Assembly: GCA_024760905.1 (NCBI GenBank) | Contig: CM045729.1 | Span: 2,551,163 to 2,615,162 of the forward strand | DNA length: 64,000 nt | Reading direction: 5' to 3' | Origin: Plotosus lineatus | Lineage: Eukaryota > Chordata > Actinopteri > Siluriformes > Plotosidae | Part shown: piece by piece, positions 31,844 to 42,689 of the stretch | Numbering within the stretch: position 1 is the stretch's first letter | Layout: every line of letters begins with the position of its first letter | Program-made: the position numbers and the translations under genes | Notes under the pieces: model-generated | Database searches by the model: none | Told to the model about the DNA's origin: nothing | What the model saw: the letters and a program-made list of their open reading frames with translations, nothing else

Positions 31844-34800
31844 AATGCAGCCATGAGGCGGGGGGGGGGGCTAACCAGTGTCTCTCCCCCTTATGCAAAT
31901 CCCAAGCTCGGAGAAATGCAGAGGGTTGCGACAGGAAGGGCATCCGGCGTAAAACTTTTGCCAAAATACAAAATGCAAGCCAGAAAGACTAATCTCATAC
32001 CAGATCGGTCCAGGCCCAGGTTAACAACGACCGCCATCAGTGCTGTCAACCAACAGGGTAATAATGGAAATTGGACTATTGTTAGTCGAAGACGTCGAAG
32101 AAGGAGAGGTGGGAGTCATGTCCATAGGCAGAGAGAGAAGAGGAAAGGCACGAATCTAGGACTTAGAGGAGGGACTTTGAATGTTGGAACTATACAAAGA
32201 AAAGATAGAGAGCTGGCTGACATGATGCAGAGGAGGAAGGTGGACATACTGTGTGTTCAGGAAACCAGGAGGAAAGGTAGCAAGGCTAGAAGCTTAGGAG
32301 CAGGGTTTAAGCTGTTTTATTATGGTGTGGATGGGAAGAGAAATGGAGTAGGAGTCATCTTGAAGGAGGGGTTTGTCAGGAATGTTCTAGAAGTGAAAAG
32401 AGTGTCCAGACAGAGTGATGAGTTTCAAGTTAGAAATTAAGAAAACACCTAGAAAAGGTGTGATGTTCAATGTTGTTAGTGCTTATGCCCCACAGACAGG
32501 ATATGAGCTAAAATAGAAGGAGAGATTCTGTAATGACTTAGATGAAGTGATGCAGAATACCCCCAGAGGTGAAAGAGTGGTCATTGGTGCAGACTTCAAT
32601 GGACATGTTGGTGCAGGAAACAGAGGGGACGAGGAAGTGATGGGCAGGTTTGGTATCCAGGACAGGAACACAGAAGGACAGATGTTGATTGATTTTGCAA
32701 AAAGGATGGAAATGGCTGTGGTGAATACATTTTTTTCAAGAAGAAATAGGAGCATATGGTGACTTATAAAAACGGAGGTAGGAGCACACAGGTAGACTAC
32801 ATCTTGTGCAGGCAATATAATTTGAAGGAAGTCAGTGACTGCAAAGTCATCGTGGGTGAGAGTGTTGCCAAACAGCATCGGATGGTGGTGTGCAGGATGA
32901 TGCTGATGGCGAGGAAGGTGAAGAAGGAAAAGGCAGAGCAGAAAACAAAGTGGTGGAAGTTGAAAAAGGAAGAGGGTCGTGTTGTCTTCAAGGAGGAGTT
33001 GAAACAGGCTTTGGGTAGTCAGGAAGTGCCTCCAGATGACTGGACAACCACAGCAAATGTGATTAGGGAGACAGGTAGGAGAGTACTTGGTGTATCCTCT
33101 GGAAGGAAAGTAGATAAGGAGACTTGGTGGTGGAATGAATAATTGCAGAAGTGTGTACAAAGGAAGAGGTTAGCTAAAAAGAAGTGGGACATTGAGAGGA
33201 CCGAAGAGAGTAAACAGGAGTACAGGGAGACACAGCGTAAGGCGAAGGTAGCGGTGGCTAAGGCCAAACAGAGGACGTATGATGACTTATGATGGACAGT
33301 AAGGAGGGAGAAAATGATCTATACATGTTAGCACAGCAGAGAAATAGAGAAGGGAAGGACATGCAGCAAGTTAGATTGATAAAGGACAGAGAGGGAAATG
33401 TATTGACTGATGACAGAAGTGTGTTGGGAAGATGGAAATAGTATTTTGAAGAGCTGATGAATGAGGAAAATGAGAGAAAAAAGAGTAGAAGAGATTACCA
33501 TTCGGGACCAGGAAGTAGCAAAGATTTGTAAGGGTGAAGTGAGGAGGGCACTAAAGAGGATGAAAAATGGAAAGGCAGTTGGTCCTGATGATATACCTGT
33601 GGAGGTATGGAAGTGTCTAAGAGAGATAGCAGTAGATTTTCTGACAAGAACATTCAACAAGGTCTTAGAGAGTGAGCAGATGCCGGATGAATGTAAAATT
33701 GTGCTGGTGCCCATTTTTAAGAACAAGGGAGACGTGCAGAGTTGTGGCAACTACAGAGGGATAAATTTGATGAGCCATACGATGAAGCTATGGGAAAGAA
33801 TAGTGGAAGCTAGACTAAGGGCAGAGGTCAGCATTTGTGAGCAACAGTTTGGTTTCATGCCAAGAAAGAGCACCACAGATGCAATGTTTGCTTTGATGAT
33901 GTTAATAGAGAAGTACAGAGAAGGTCAGAGGGAACTCCATTGTGCCTTTGTTGATCTGGAAAAAGCATATGACAGGGTGACAAGAGAAGAACTGTGGTAT
34001 TGCATGAGGAAGTCTGGAGTGGCAGAGAAGTATGTCAGAGTGGTGCAGGACATGTATGAGAGATGTTAGACAGTGGTGAGGTGCTCAGTCGGCATGACCA
34101 ATGAATTCAAGGTGGAGGTGGGACTACATCAAGGATCAGCTCTGAGCCCCTTCTTGTTTACGATGGTGATGGGCAGGCTGACAGACGAGTTTAGGCAAGA
34201 ATCTCCATGGACTATGATGTTTGCAGATGACGTTGTGATCTGTTGTGAGAGCAGAGAACAAGTGCAGGAAAATCTAGAGAGGTGGAGGTATGCCCTGGAA
34301 AGGAGAGGAATGAAGGTTAGCCTCAGAAAATCAGAATACATGTGTGTAAAGGAGAAGGACCCAGGAGGAACGGTGATGCTACAGGGAGCAGAGATAAGGA
34401 AGGTGGAGGATTTTATGTACTTTGATTCAACAATCCTGAGCAATGGAGAGTGTGAAAAAGAGGTGAAGAAGCGTGTGCAGGCAGGCTGGAATGGTTGGAG
34501 AAAAGTGTCCTTTGTGATAGGAGAGTATCGGCAAGAATGAAAGGAAAAGTGTACAAGACAGTGGTGAGGCCAGCGATGTTGTATGGTTTAGAAACAGTGG
34601 CGCTGAGGAAAAGACAGGAGGCAGAGCTGGAGGTAGCAGAGATGAAAATGTTGAGGTTCTCTCTTGGAGTAATGAGGATGGATAGGATCAGAAATGAGTA
34701 CATCAGATGGATGGCCCATGTAAGATGTTTTGGAGACAAAGTCAGAGAGGCTAGATTGAGATGGTTTGGACATGTACAGAGGAGGGATAGTGAGTATATT

Positions 34801-34996
34801 GGCAGTTGGATGCTGAGGTTGGAACTACCAGGCAGAAGGCCTAGGGGAAGACCAAAGAAGAGATTCATTGATGTGGTGGACGAGGACATGAAGGTCATTG
34901 GAGTAAGAGAAGAAGATGCAGAGGACAGGGTGAGATGGAGGCGGATGGTTTGCTGTGGCGACCCCTGAATGGAACAGCCGGAAGGAAAAGAAGAAG
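31844..34996 (+). mobile_element. RTE locus E: full-length RTE LINE, 3153 bp, 18-bp target duplication
   Basis: attattaatgttaatgta at 31826-31843 and 34997-35014 brackets the element. The 5' end AATGCAGCCATGAGGCG carries a G-run, then the 5' UTR. The 3' end is GGAACAGCCGGAAGGAAAAG plus (AAG)n. It inserted into composite repeat copy 1. Confidence 0.96.
32106..34968 (+). pseudogene. RTE locus E polyprotein, full span but frameshifted and nonsense-mutated
   Basis: In order: N-terminus to 32440 (LGLRGGTLNVGT, KVDILCVQETRRKGS), 32547-32762 (GADFNGHVGAG), 32756-33142 (TQVDYILC, KQHRMVV, linker) ending in a stop at WWNE, then frameshifts at about 33290 (deletion in the YDDLYDRLD region). 33461-34069 has GPDDIPVEVWK and FVDLEKAYDRVT, ending at a TAG in place of the lysine after ERC. 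34073-34540 has LHQGSALSPFLF and FADDVVIC. 34495-34968 is the C-terminal domain. RT catalytic aspartates are retained. At least six disabling lesions. Confidence 0.93.
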
Positions 34997-35232
34997 ATTA
35001 TTAATGTTAATGTACATGTATTATTATTAAATATTTATTGTTTTTACATGTTTATCTTTAATATATTAGGTGGAATGTTTGTGTCAGGTTATATGAGTTT
35101 GGGAGGGGGTTGGAAGAGATTCATTACTTTTGTATTATTTCTGATAGGGGATTTGTCTTTTATCTCAACAACATTTTGACTTACGAGCTCGCCCTCGGAA
35201 CGGATTAATTTCGTTAGTCAAGGTACCACTGT
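34997..35232 (+). mobile_element. Composite repeat, copy 1, right end
   Basis: Runs from the RTE target duplication to the terminus TAGTCAAGGTACCACTGT at 35232, the same right terminus as 40985. Also matches 63385-63655 on the other strand. Confidence 0.85.
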
Positions 35233-35687
35233 TGAGAATATCCTATTTTGGTGCATTAATTACTCTATGAGTGTTAAGTGTATTGTTAAATATCTTCACA
35301 ACACAATGAACCCTATCAAAGAACAGCCCTGGAACAGCCACTGTAAGAAACACCAATTTATAATTACTGACATTTACAGAACTTTATAAACAAATCAAGG
35401 TCGTACAGAAAGACACAGCTATCAGTATGAGCCAGAGAAAGAGCAGGTGTGAGGTTCCCACAATGCAATGCTCTCTGGGTTTACAGAAGCGTGCAGCAGA
35501 TGTGGAGCAGCAGCAGGTCACATGATCACCTGGTGTTTTCTTCAGAGAGAGAGAATAATAATAAAAAAAAAACCTCTCTTAATTCATTTTAAATCCCCAT
35601 CCTGGCCATGTTTTTTTTTGTTTGTTTGTTTTTTGTTTTTTGGGTTTTTTTTTTTCTTCAGACTGTACTAATTGTAAAAATCTACTA
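35233..35687. other. Spacer, T-rich at 35608-35656
   Basis: No repeat family or gene recognised. The T/G-rich stretch gives a spurious hydrophobic reading frame. Confidence 0.45.
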
Positions 35688-35955
35688 TAATACCGTGGAG
35701 CAATGGTTAGCATATCCATCTCACAGCAGGAAGGTCCTGGGTTCGAGTCCCAAGCTCAGTAGGGGCGTTTCTGTGTGGAGTTTGCATGTTCTCCCAATGC
35801 ATTGGTTTCGTTCTGGGTACCCCGGTTTCCTCCCACAGTCCAAAGGCAGGCACAGTATTCTAATCAACTGTTCCAAATTGCACCAAGGTGTGATTATGAA
35901 TGGTTGTTCTGTTTGCTGTCCTACAATGGACCGGGAAGCCACTGAAGTTGTACGT
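35688..35955 (+). repeat. SINE-II copy (3' truncated)
   Basis: Head TACCGTGGAGCAATGGTTAGC, box B GGGTTCGAGTCCC, GTTTCTGTGTGGAGTTTGC and CGGTTTCCTCCCACAGTCC, to the TGTCCTACAATGGACCGGGA region. Confidence 0.85.
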
Positions 35956-36680
35956 CTATGCTCAGAGTCGGCTTCAATAAGATTCAGCCTCCTCAGGACA
36001 CTAACAGCATTAAGAGGCTCAGAAAAAACTGAACCCTCCCCGAGATTAAATGGCTCGGCGAATGAATAGGTTAATAAATGTTTTGTTCCGCCCTCAGCAT
36101 TACCGTCTCAATCCATCAGGACTTTATAAACAGCTCTACAGAGCCACATTCCATATTCGCAGCTTTGACCTAAACAAGCTACATTTACCCATAATCCCCT
36201 TCTCAACCTCATTCATCTTCAGGCATGATTAAATCTTGCACTGTTGAAGAAAACCATCTCCAGAATCCAAAATTCAGGAATTTATTTTAAACACTTAAAT
36301 GGTGTGGCATTAAAAATATGATTGTATTTTATTCCTCCATCCATTGCTTCTGTGCCTCCTTCCTGCTCTCCATCTCCTTCATATTTCCATTTTCACTTGT
36401 CATTTTCCTTCTTTTTTCATCCTTGAGGACTCCTATTTCCTCCTGATAAACTCAGCAGTGTTTACTGTTTGAACTGAAGCACATCCACGGAGGCCGGGTA
36501 TGTGCAATTCAGCGTAGCCGATGTGTTTGGACAGGGCCCCGTTTCCACGGTAACCATAATGATGTCGACTGCCGGGTTGGTAATGGAGACTCTCAGCACC
36601 ATTACCCTCCATCAGGTGGAATTATGGGTAAAAAAATGCCCACAGTACTGTCATTACCACTAAAGTCAAGGTGAGATGGT
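35956..36680. promoter_or_regulatory. Unique sequence; candidate conserved non-coding block at 36470-36650
   Basis: 36480-36640 is non-repetitive and relatively GC-balanced (GCAATTCAGCGTAGCCG, ACCATAATGATGTCGACTGC, GGTAATGGAGACTC) with no coding frame. 35956-36240 gives a weak open frame without motifs. A regulatory role is speculation. Confidence 0.22.
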
Positions 36681-36702
36681 GTCATGGGATAAAACAAAAA
36701 TC

Positions 36703-36703
<1 letters not shown>

Positions 36704-36766
<63 letters not shown>
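36704..36766. repeat. (CA)n microsatellite
   Basis: About 31 CA units. Confidence 0.95.
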
Positions 36767-36768
<2 letters not shown>

Positions 36769-36857
36769 CTTTATATGTATACACTTAGCAGGACTATGTG
36801 CTACATTTTATAAAGTACTTTTTGTTTACCACAATTTTTTTGTTTACCATAAACTAC

Positions 36858-36900
<43 letters not shown>
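36858..36900. repeat. (TTA)n microsatellite
   Basis: About 14 ATT triplets next to the SINE-II tail. Confidence 0.92.
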
Positions 36901-36901
<1 letters not shown>

Positions 36902-37135
36902 TCATTCTCTGAGTTATTTAATCGTAATTAGGGTCACGGGAATGTTGGTGCCCATCTCAGCCTACTCTAGGTCAGAGGGATACACCCTGGACACCTCACG
37001 AGACCATTGCAGGGCCAATAAATATAAATATCCAACCATTCACACTCACACTCAGACCTATGGCAAATTTGGAACAACTGATCAGACTACTGTGCATGTT
37101 TTTGACCTTTGGGAGGAAACTGTGCCACTCCTCAG
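36900..37135 (-). repeat. SINE-II 3' two-thirds
   Basis: Plus-strand view: TTCATTCTCTGAGTTATTTAATC, GTAATTAGGGTCACGGGAATG, GGATACACCCTGGACACCTC, GGCAAATTTGGAACAACTG and TTTGGGAGGAAACTGTGCC; the head is missing. Confidence 0.8.
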
Positions 37136-37254
37136 CTTATTATTATTAATATACTACATTTTCATCACTCAGTCCGGTATTAATGGCAATAAAATCACTT
37201 AAGTCAAATATTTGTCACTGCTGCTTGGGAACTCGGGAAAATGGGCTTTGCAAG

Positions 37255-37840
37255 ATGGTACCCTGAAAGAAGAGGTATGGAAATATTACACCCAATGAGA
37301 TGGAGTGTGGTGAGAAGGTAATCGTGGTAGAGTGTTGATCTGAAGAGGTTCTAGGTGAGATGGCATGCTTTTAGCAGGTACTTAAAGGGAATGACTGCAA
37401 TAAGAATGTGGTGAGGAGGGACATGAGGAGATGCATGGTGGTTGTAAAGAAGCTCTTGAGATGCATGACCAGAATGCACTCAGAAAGGTGGGTTGTGCAT
37501 TAAGAGGCATGAAGTGGTGTGGTGAGAATAGACCCATGGAGACTGCACGGAAAGAAGGTGAACATGAGGAAAAAACATCGTAAAAAGGTAGCCGTGGAGT
37601 TGGGCTGTGGCAAGAAGGTGAACAGGGAGATGAAATGTGTTTAGAAAGTACTTGGAGGAACGGGATGTGGCAAGAAGGTACTGAGAAGGAAATGCGGTGA
37701 GAATGGGAGCGATGGAGCTGGGGTGTGACAGCAAGGTCAATGAGGAAATGGGGTGTGGCAAGAAGCTAGGCCATGGAGATGGGACGTGACAACAACGTAC
37801 CCAGGTAGATGGAGCATGAAGAGAAAGTAGATGTCGAGGT
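37255..37840. repeat. Degenerate minisatellite, about 35-40 bp unit
   Basis: Recurring GGTGTGGCAAGAAGGTAC/TGAGGAGATGG-type units with many substitutions, seen for example at 37303, 37604, 37664, 37720 and 37745. No coding meaning is visible. Confidence 0.65.
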
Positions 37841-38857
37841 GAGATGATGAGTTAATGATCCATCATCACAGCTCGTAAAGAAACCTCTGATCTTAACTCC
37901 CTCATGTTCTTCTGAGTACCAGCAGTTGAAACGCTGTCATTAAAACGAAGAGCTGGAAGGGTGGGCCTGCTTTAAAACACAACAGCGTGTGTTTACATCA
38001 TTTATTATCACGATGCATGAAATATTTAAGAGGAGCCGCGGGTGGCGAGATCAACAAGATGTATGTTTAGCAATTAAAAGTGCTGTGTAAACACATTTCC
38101 ATCTCAAGCTGCTGTTGTATTATCATTGGAGAGAAGAAGCTGCAGGAGAAACATCAGCACCATCCTGCTGTTTCAAATATTAACAGCCGCGAATAACGCA
38201 ATGCATCAACAGCACTATAAAATGGAGACAAATGCTATGCATGCACTGTATTTATCACTATATAACCACACCCCTGGTTTATTTTATTCATTTTCCCAAA
38301 AATAACAAACATTCTTCTCACTATGAGCTCAGATCACTTTCTCTGGTTTTAATCAAACATGATAATGAGATTGCGGTGAGATTAAAATACACAGCATGGG
38401 TCAGTCCGACTCAATAAACCTCACACCTACTGATAATTAGCACCAAAAAAAAAAAAAAAAAAAAGTCTTTTAAATGTCGTGTGCAGCGATGGAAATGAAA
38501 CAGACTGTAAAATGAGGGTTTTTTTTTTAAGTCTGTGAGAAACTCATTAAGGTTTCTTTTAGAAGTCACGGTTCTTTAGCGTTTCAGAGGAGAGAGCTAC
38601 CATATCAAACCACTCATGGACTTATTATAAAATTGCTTATTTAAATGGAAGGTTCTTGCAGGTGAAGATAAGTTATTCTTTAAAAATCAACCACATCCTG
38701 AAGAATTAACAGGCTCCACCCCCCACCCCACCCCACCATGAGGAAATCTAAAGCTAAGCAAATCTATGGCTCGATTCTTCTGTAATGTCCACAGTGCCTC
38801 TCTCACCTGGAGGTCATTCACAACGATGCGCTGTGCTTTAGCAGTAAAGCAATCAAT
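37841..38857. promoter_or_regulatory. Unique sequence; candidate conserved non-coding block at 37980-38220
   Basis: 37985-38215 contains TTTACATCATTTATTATCACG, TTTAGCAATTAAAAGTGC, TTGTATTATCATTGGAG and AATATTAACAGCCGCG, with no repeats. A poly(A) run follows at 38446-38464. No coding frame. Function is inferred only from texture. Confidence 0.25.
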
Positions 38858-39044
38858 AATGGGGCAGCCATGGCCTAATGGTGAGAGAAGCGGCTTTGGG
38901 ACCAAGAGGTTGCTGGTTTGATTCCTAAACCATTAAGAAAAATGTGTGGTCCTGCTGGTGGTGGTGGGAGAGTGAGCTGCACATTCCCTTCCTCCACCTT
39001 CAGGCTGAAGTGCACTTGAGCAAGTCACCTAACCCCAACCTACT

Positions 39045-39045
<1 letters not shown>
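38858..39045 (+). repeat. SINE-IV copy (tRNA-headed)
   Basis: Box A-like GCCATGGCCTAATGGTGAG, box B CTGGTTTGATTCC (about 38911-38923) and a body including CTGAAGTGCACTTGAGCAAG and CACCTAACCCC. A widespread fish SINE pattern, with a TG run at its 3' side. Only one copy in the window. Confidence 0.75.

Positions 39046-39102
<57 letters not shown>
39045..39102. repeat. (TG)n microsatellite
   Basis: About 28 TG units adjoining the SINE-IV 3' end. A short (TA)n follows at 39120-39133. Confidence 0.95.
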
Positions 39103-39135
39103 TGTGGAGGGGGTGGATTTATATATATATATAGA

Positions 39136-40054
39136 CTGTGACACATACTCACTATTACCAGGGTGTGAAACTTCATGTAGTGTGATGCCCACCAGCTTAC
39201 TCTGACACACGTGATACTTGCCATCTGCATCTTTTTTTTTTTTTTTAAACTCCTTTACATATATATGTTCAGTGTACCACTCTTCCGGAGGTGTAATCTA
39301 TATCCACCCACCCACTCGAACGTGCAGCACTGTGGTGTGTTAGTTCCACGATGAGTCCGGGACTCAGTGAATGTATTTCTGGGTGGAGTTTGTGGGTTTT
39401 TTGCAGGTGCTGGCTGTGATGTGAACGTGTGCACGATATCAAGTGCTTATTGGAAACAGGACACATCTGTAACCTCACCTGGAATCCGTGCAGGTTCTTT
39501 ATGAGATAGTAATTACAAATGAAAACTGGAACACAACACACCTTGAGTGTTTATGGGTGTAATAAAGGGCTTTATTCTGAATAAATATTATTTCTATATG
39601 TTATAAGTGTGAGAGAGTGTGTGAGTATTAAACGATCTTTATCCGTTTTTATTAAGTACAACCTTGGCGTTATCTCTGAAAATAAAAGATTCAGCCCTGC
39701 ACAGAGAGAGGAAGCGCTCAGTGAAATCAGTGTGTTTGGAAACGTGAGGTGATTGTGGAAACCTAGTGGTGCTGAAATCATTCACTGAACTCATGCAGAA
39801 GGATTTTTATAAAGACCCTCCACCTTAAATCAGGTTTATATAATAGACTTCACCTTATTTAGAGTTTCTACACCAGTGGATTCATTTATTATTCACACTT
39901 TTACATCACCGGGATTCAAATTATATTAAAATCGCTCCCTGATTCAAACACAATAAAAACCTATAATGCTCGATAATATTTATAAAGTCATATGACCAGC
40001 TCAAAAAATAAATAAAAAATCAGTAACCAAACATGAACTTGTTTTCACAAAATC
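39136..40054. other. Spacer, no gene recognised
   Basis: Mixed sequence with a T-run at 39230-39246. 39560-39790 and 39790-40020 are AT-rich and unique. No motif supports a gene. Confidence 0.4.
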
Positions 40055-40985
40055 ACAGTGGTACCTTGAGTTATGAGTATATTTTATAACAAATTTTCCA
40101 TGATACGAGCTTCAATCCCACCAAAAATCTGCCCCATCCAACCAACAAAATTTTGATTTACGAGCTCTGCTGGGGAAATGGCTTTTCCGGGCCGATTAGC
40201 CTCAAATTCTTCTGCCTGTATTCCTCCTCGCTCCAAAAACACCTTGTGCAGTGCTTCTCAATTATTTTCTGTAATGCCCCCTATAGGAAGAAAAAAACAT
40301 TTTCACCCCTCCCCCCATCCCCAGTGCCATCCACCAACTATAAATAGTGTTTACTGCACTTCATATTGTTTTCTCGGTGCTTTTTCCCTGCACCATATTG
40401 AATATAGTGACAGCGCAACTGCCACCTACTGTAGAGGATGCAAAATTACACTTAAGTCTAGTACAGTATGGCAAAAAAGCATGTTCCCCAGGGTCATACA
40501 CCCCCCCCCACACACACACACACAGCCGGCATCACACTATGCCCCCCAAGGGGCTGTGCAATGCTATTTGAAAAGCACTGGCCTTGTGGGAGCTCACCAT
40601 GAGCTTTTCCTTGCTGATATTCATAGTGTGCACATGCAAAAAATTCTCCTCCTCCACCTCTGCGATGCACCATCTGCCGACGTGACATCTTCATGCCCAC
40701 ATGACATCTTCATGACCACGTGACATCATCATGAACACGTGACATCTTCACTGCAGTTGAAGATTGAAAGGGTTAGGTGGCTGATTATTTATTGTTAATT
40801 TTTGTTTTATTATTATTATTATTGTTTATTAAACATTATTAATGTTAATGTACATGTATTATTATTATTATTTTTATTATTATTATTATTATTTCCGATG
40901 ATAATTTTTGTTTTATCTAACCAACGTTTCGACTTAGGAGCTTGCCCTCTGAATGGATTAATTTCGTAAGTCAAGGTACCACTGT
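40055..40985. mobile_element. Composite repeat, copy 2, complete: inverted-repeat element with MITE-3 inside
   Basis: Ends ACAGTGGTACCTTGAGTTATG (40055) and the complement ACAGTGGTACCTTGACTTACG (40985). No transposase ORF. It holds MITE-3 at 40249-40580 and a TTA/TAATGTTAATGTA segment used as the RTE target in copy 1. The DNA-transposon superfamily is not certain from the ends. Confidence 0.85.
40249..40580. mobile_element. hAT-type MITE-3, intact copy inside composite repeat copy 2
   Basis: Ends CAGTGCTTCTCAATTATTTTC and TTTGAAAAGCACTG, flanked by accttgtg (40241-40248) and gccttgtg (40581-40588), 7 of 8 identical. Inner C/CA tract at 40501-40524. Confidence 0.88.
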
Positions 40986-41029
40986 ATGTTTATTAGTTTA
41001 ATATCAGTATTGTTTACAGAGTACTGCAA

Positions 41030-41150
41030 TGGCCCTGGTGAGTCATCCAGGGTGTATTCTTCCCTCGCTCATAGTTGGCTGACATAGACACCAGTCTCCC
41101 CACAACCCTAATTTTGATTATGTGGTTCAATAAAATGAAAAAGGGAATTT
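41030..41150 (+). repeat. SINE-II 3' tail fragment
   Basis: ACTGCAATGGCCCTGGTGAG, AGTTGGCTGACATAGACACC and TTTTGATTATGTGGTTCAAT, then AAAATGAAAAAG. Confidence 0.7.
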
Positions 41151-41204
41151 ACAGAAAACAGTTTGTTTTCTATTTGTATCTGTGAAATGAAACCCTGTGG
41201 CCAT

Positions 41205-41560
41205 TCTATTCATTCACTGACTTGATTTTTGGTCCATATAAGGATCACAGGAAGGTTGGAGCCTGTTTTAGCCAACTCCCCCTGTGCAAAGGAGGGATAC
41301 ATCAGTCAAAAGCTCTCCATTCTTTCAAAAGGCCAACACAAGTATATACACTCACGTGTTGTGACAATTTGGAACTGCCAAATATCCTAATGGGCATGTT
41401 TTTGGATTGTTTGAGGAAACAAGAGTAGCCGACGGAAATCCACACATGCACAGAAAGAACACGTGAACTTCACACAGAAACGTCCTCGACAAGCCCAGGC
41501 TTCAAACCTGGGACCTTCATGCTATAAGACAGACATGTTAACCTGGGTGGGCATTCTATC
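41205..41560 (-). repeat. SINE-II copy, diverged
   Basis: The tail side TTCATTCACTGACTTG at 41211 and a head near 41550 with box B complement TTCAAACCTGGGACC. Intermediate AACACGTGAACTTCACACAGAAACG. Confidence 0.75.
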
Positions 41561-41639
41561 CATTCATGCATTTTCTGAACTGGGTATTCTTAATCACCAT
41601 AGTGATTTCATAAGTGAGGTCATAGTGAGACTGTTGTCT

Positions 41640-41925
41640 GTCTCAGCCGACTCTTGGTAAACGCAGAGTACACCCTGGTGAGTTCACCAGGTCATTACAG
41701 GGCAGAAACACACTACTGGCAATGCAACTCCTCTTTGTAAAAGTCAGCAATGGTTCTTTTACATGAAACTCTCACCACAGACAGTGAGAGACACAGCCAA
41801 CCTTTGATGACACAGTTAGCTGCACTGGAGGCAGCAGCAGTGACAACCCGGTGATAGTGGGGCTTGTATCCCCGACCATGGGATTAGTAATCCAGCACCC
41901 TACTACTGGGCTACTACTGTATGGT
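41640..41925 (-). repeat. SINE-I copy with SINE-II-type tail
   Basis: The minus strand head near 41925 with a degraded box B (GGATACAAGCCCC), SINE-I body (TTCATGTAAAAGAACCATTGC, CTTTTACAAAGAGGAG) and then the alternative tail CTGCCCTGTAATGACCTGG, ACTCTGCGTTTACCAAGAG. Confidence 0.85.
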
Positions 41926-42099
41926 GAGCATTCAAAATAATTCCATCAGAGTTTTACTATAAAACGTAATATTTCGAAGGATAAAATAAATAATCGACCG
42001 TGTGCCTTGGGTTATCTTGTGGGGCGGTGCTCCATGAGTACGGCGATCTGGAAGCGTTGCTATGGGCCAGTCGGTCTCTGTAATCCCGGGGCCAGAGTT

Positions 42100-42680
42100 T
42101 TGTCCTCATTGATAACAACAGGTCGAATTTATTTCTGGTGAGGGTTGGAGTCCTTTGTCACTGATTCTGTTCATAATTTTTATGGACAGAATTTCTAAGT
42201 GCAGCAGAGGCATTGAGAGGTTCTGGTTTGGTGGAGCTTGTCTCTGTGTTTTGCAGATGACATTGTCCTTTTGGCTTCATCAATCCAGAACCTTCAGCTC
42301 TCATTGGAGCACTTTGCAGTCGAGTGCGAAGCAGCCGGGATGAGAATGAGCAACTCCAAGTCTGAGACCATGGTACCCCGTTGGAAAAGACTGGAATGCC
42401 CCCTCCGGGTCTGGAATGATGTCCTGCTACAGGTGAAGGAGTTCAAGTATCTCGGGGTGGTGAAGAGGGAGCTGAGCAGTAAGGCAAAACTCTCCATTTA
42501 GCCGTCAATCTACGTTCCAACCCTCACCTATGATCATGACCTTTGGGTAGTGACCAAAAGAACAAGATCACAGATTCAAGAGGCTGAGAGTCATTCGGAA
42601 GGAGCTCAGAGTAGAACCGCTGCTCCTCCGAATTGAGAGAAGCCAGTTCAGGTTGCTCATGTTGGTGCTGTATGGCTGGG
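42100..42680 (+). pseudogene. I/Nimb-like LINE reverse transcriptase remnant
   Basis: Plus strand, in two frames: SLILFIIFMDRISKCSRG, then from 42238 LCFADDIVLLASSIQNLQ (motif C, FADD), ECEAAGMRMSNSKSETMV and VKEFKYLGVV, then after a stop YVPTLTYDHDLWV and, near 42630, LLRIERSQF. The same family as the endonuclease fragment at 1-1180. It is the 3' half of the RT only, without motif A. Inactive. Confidence 0.8.
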
Positions 42681-42689
42681 TACCAATGA

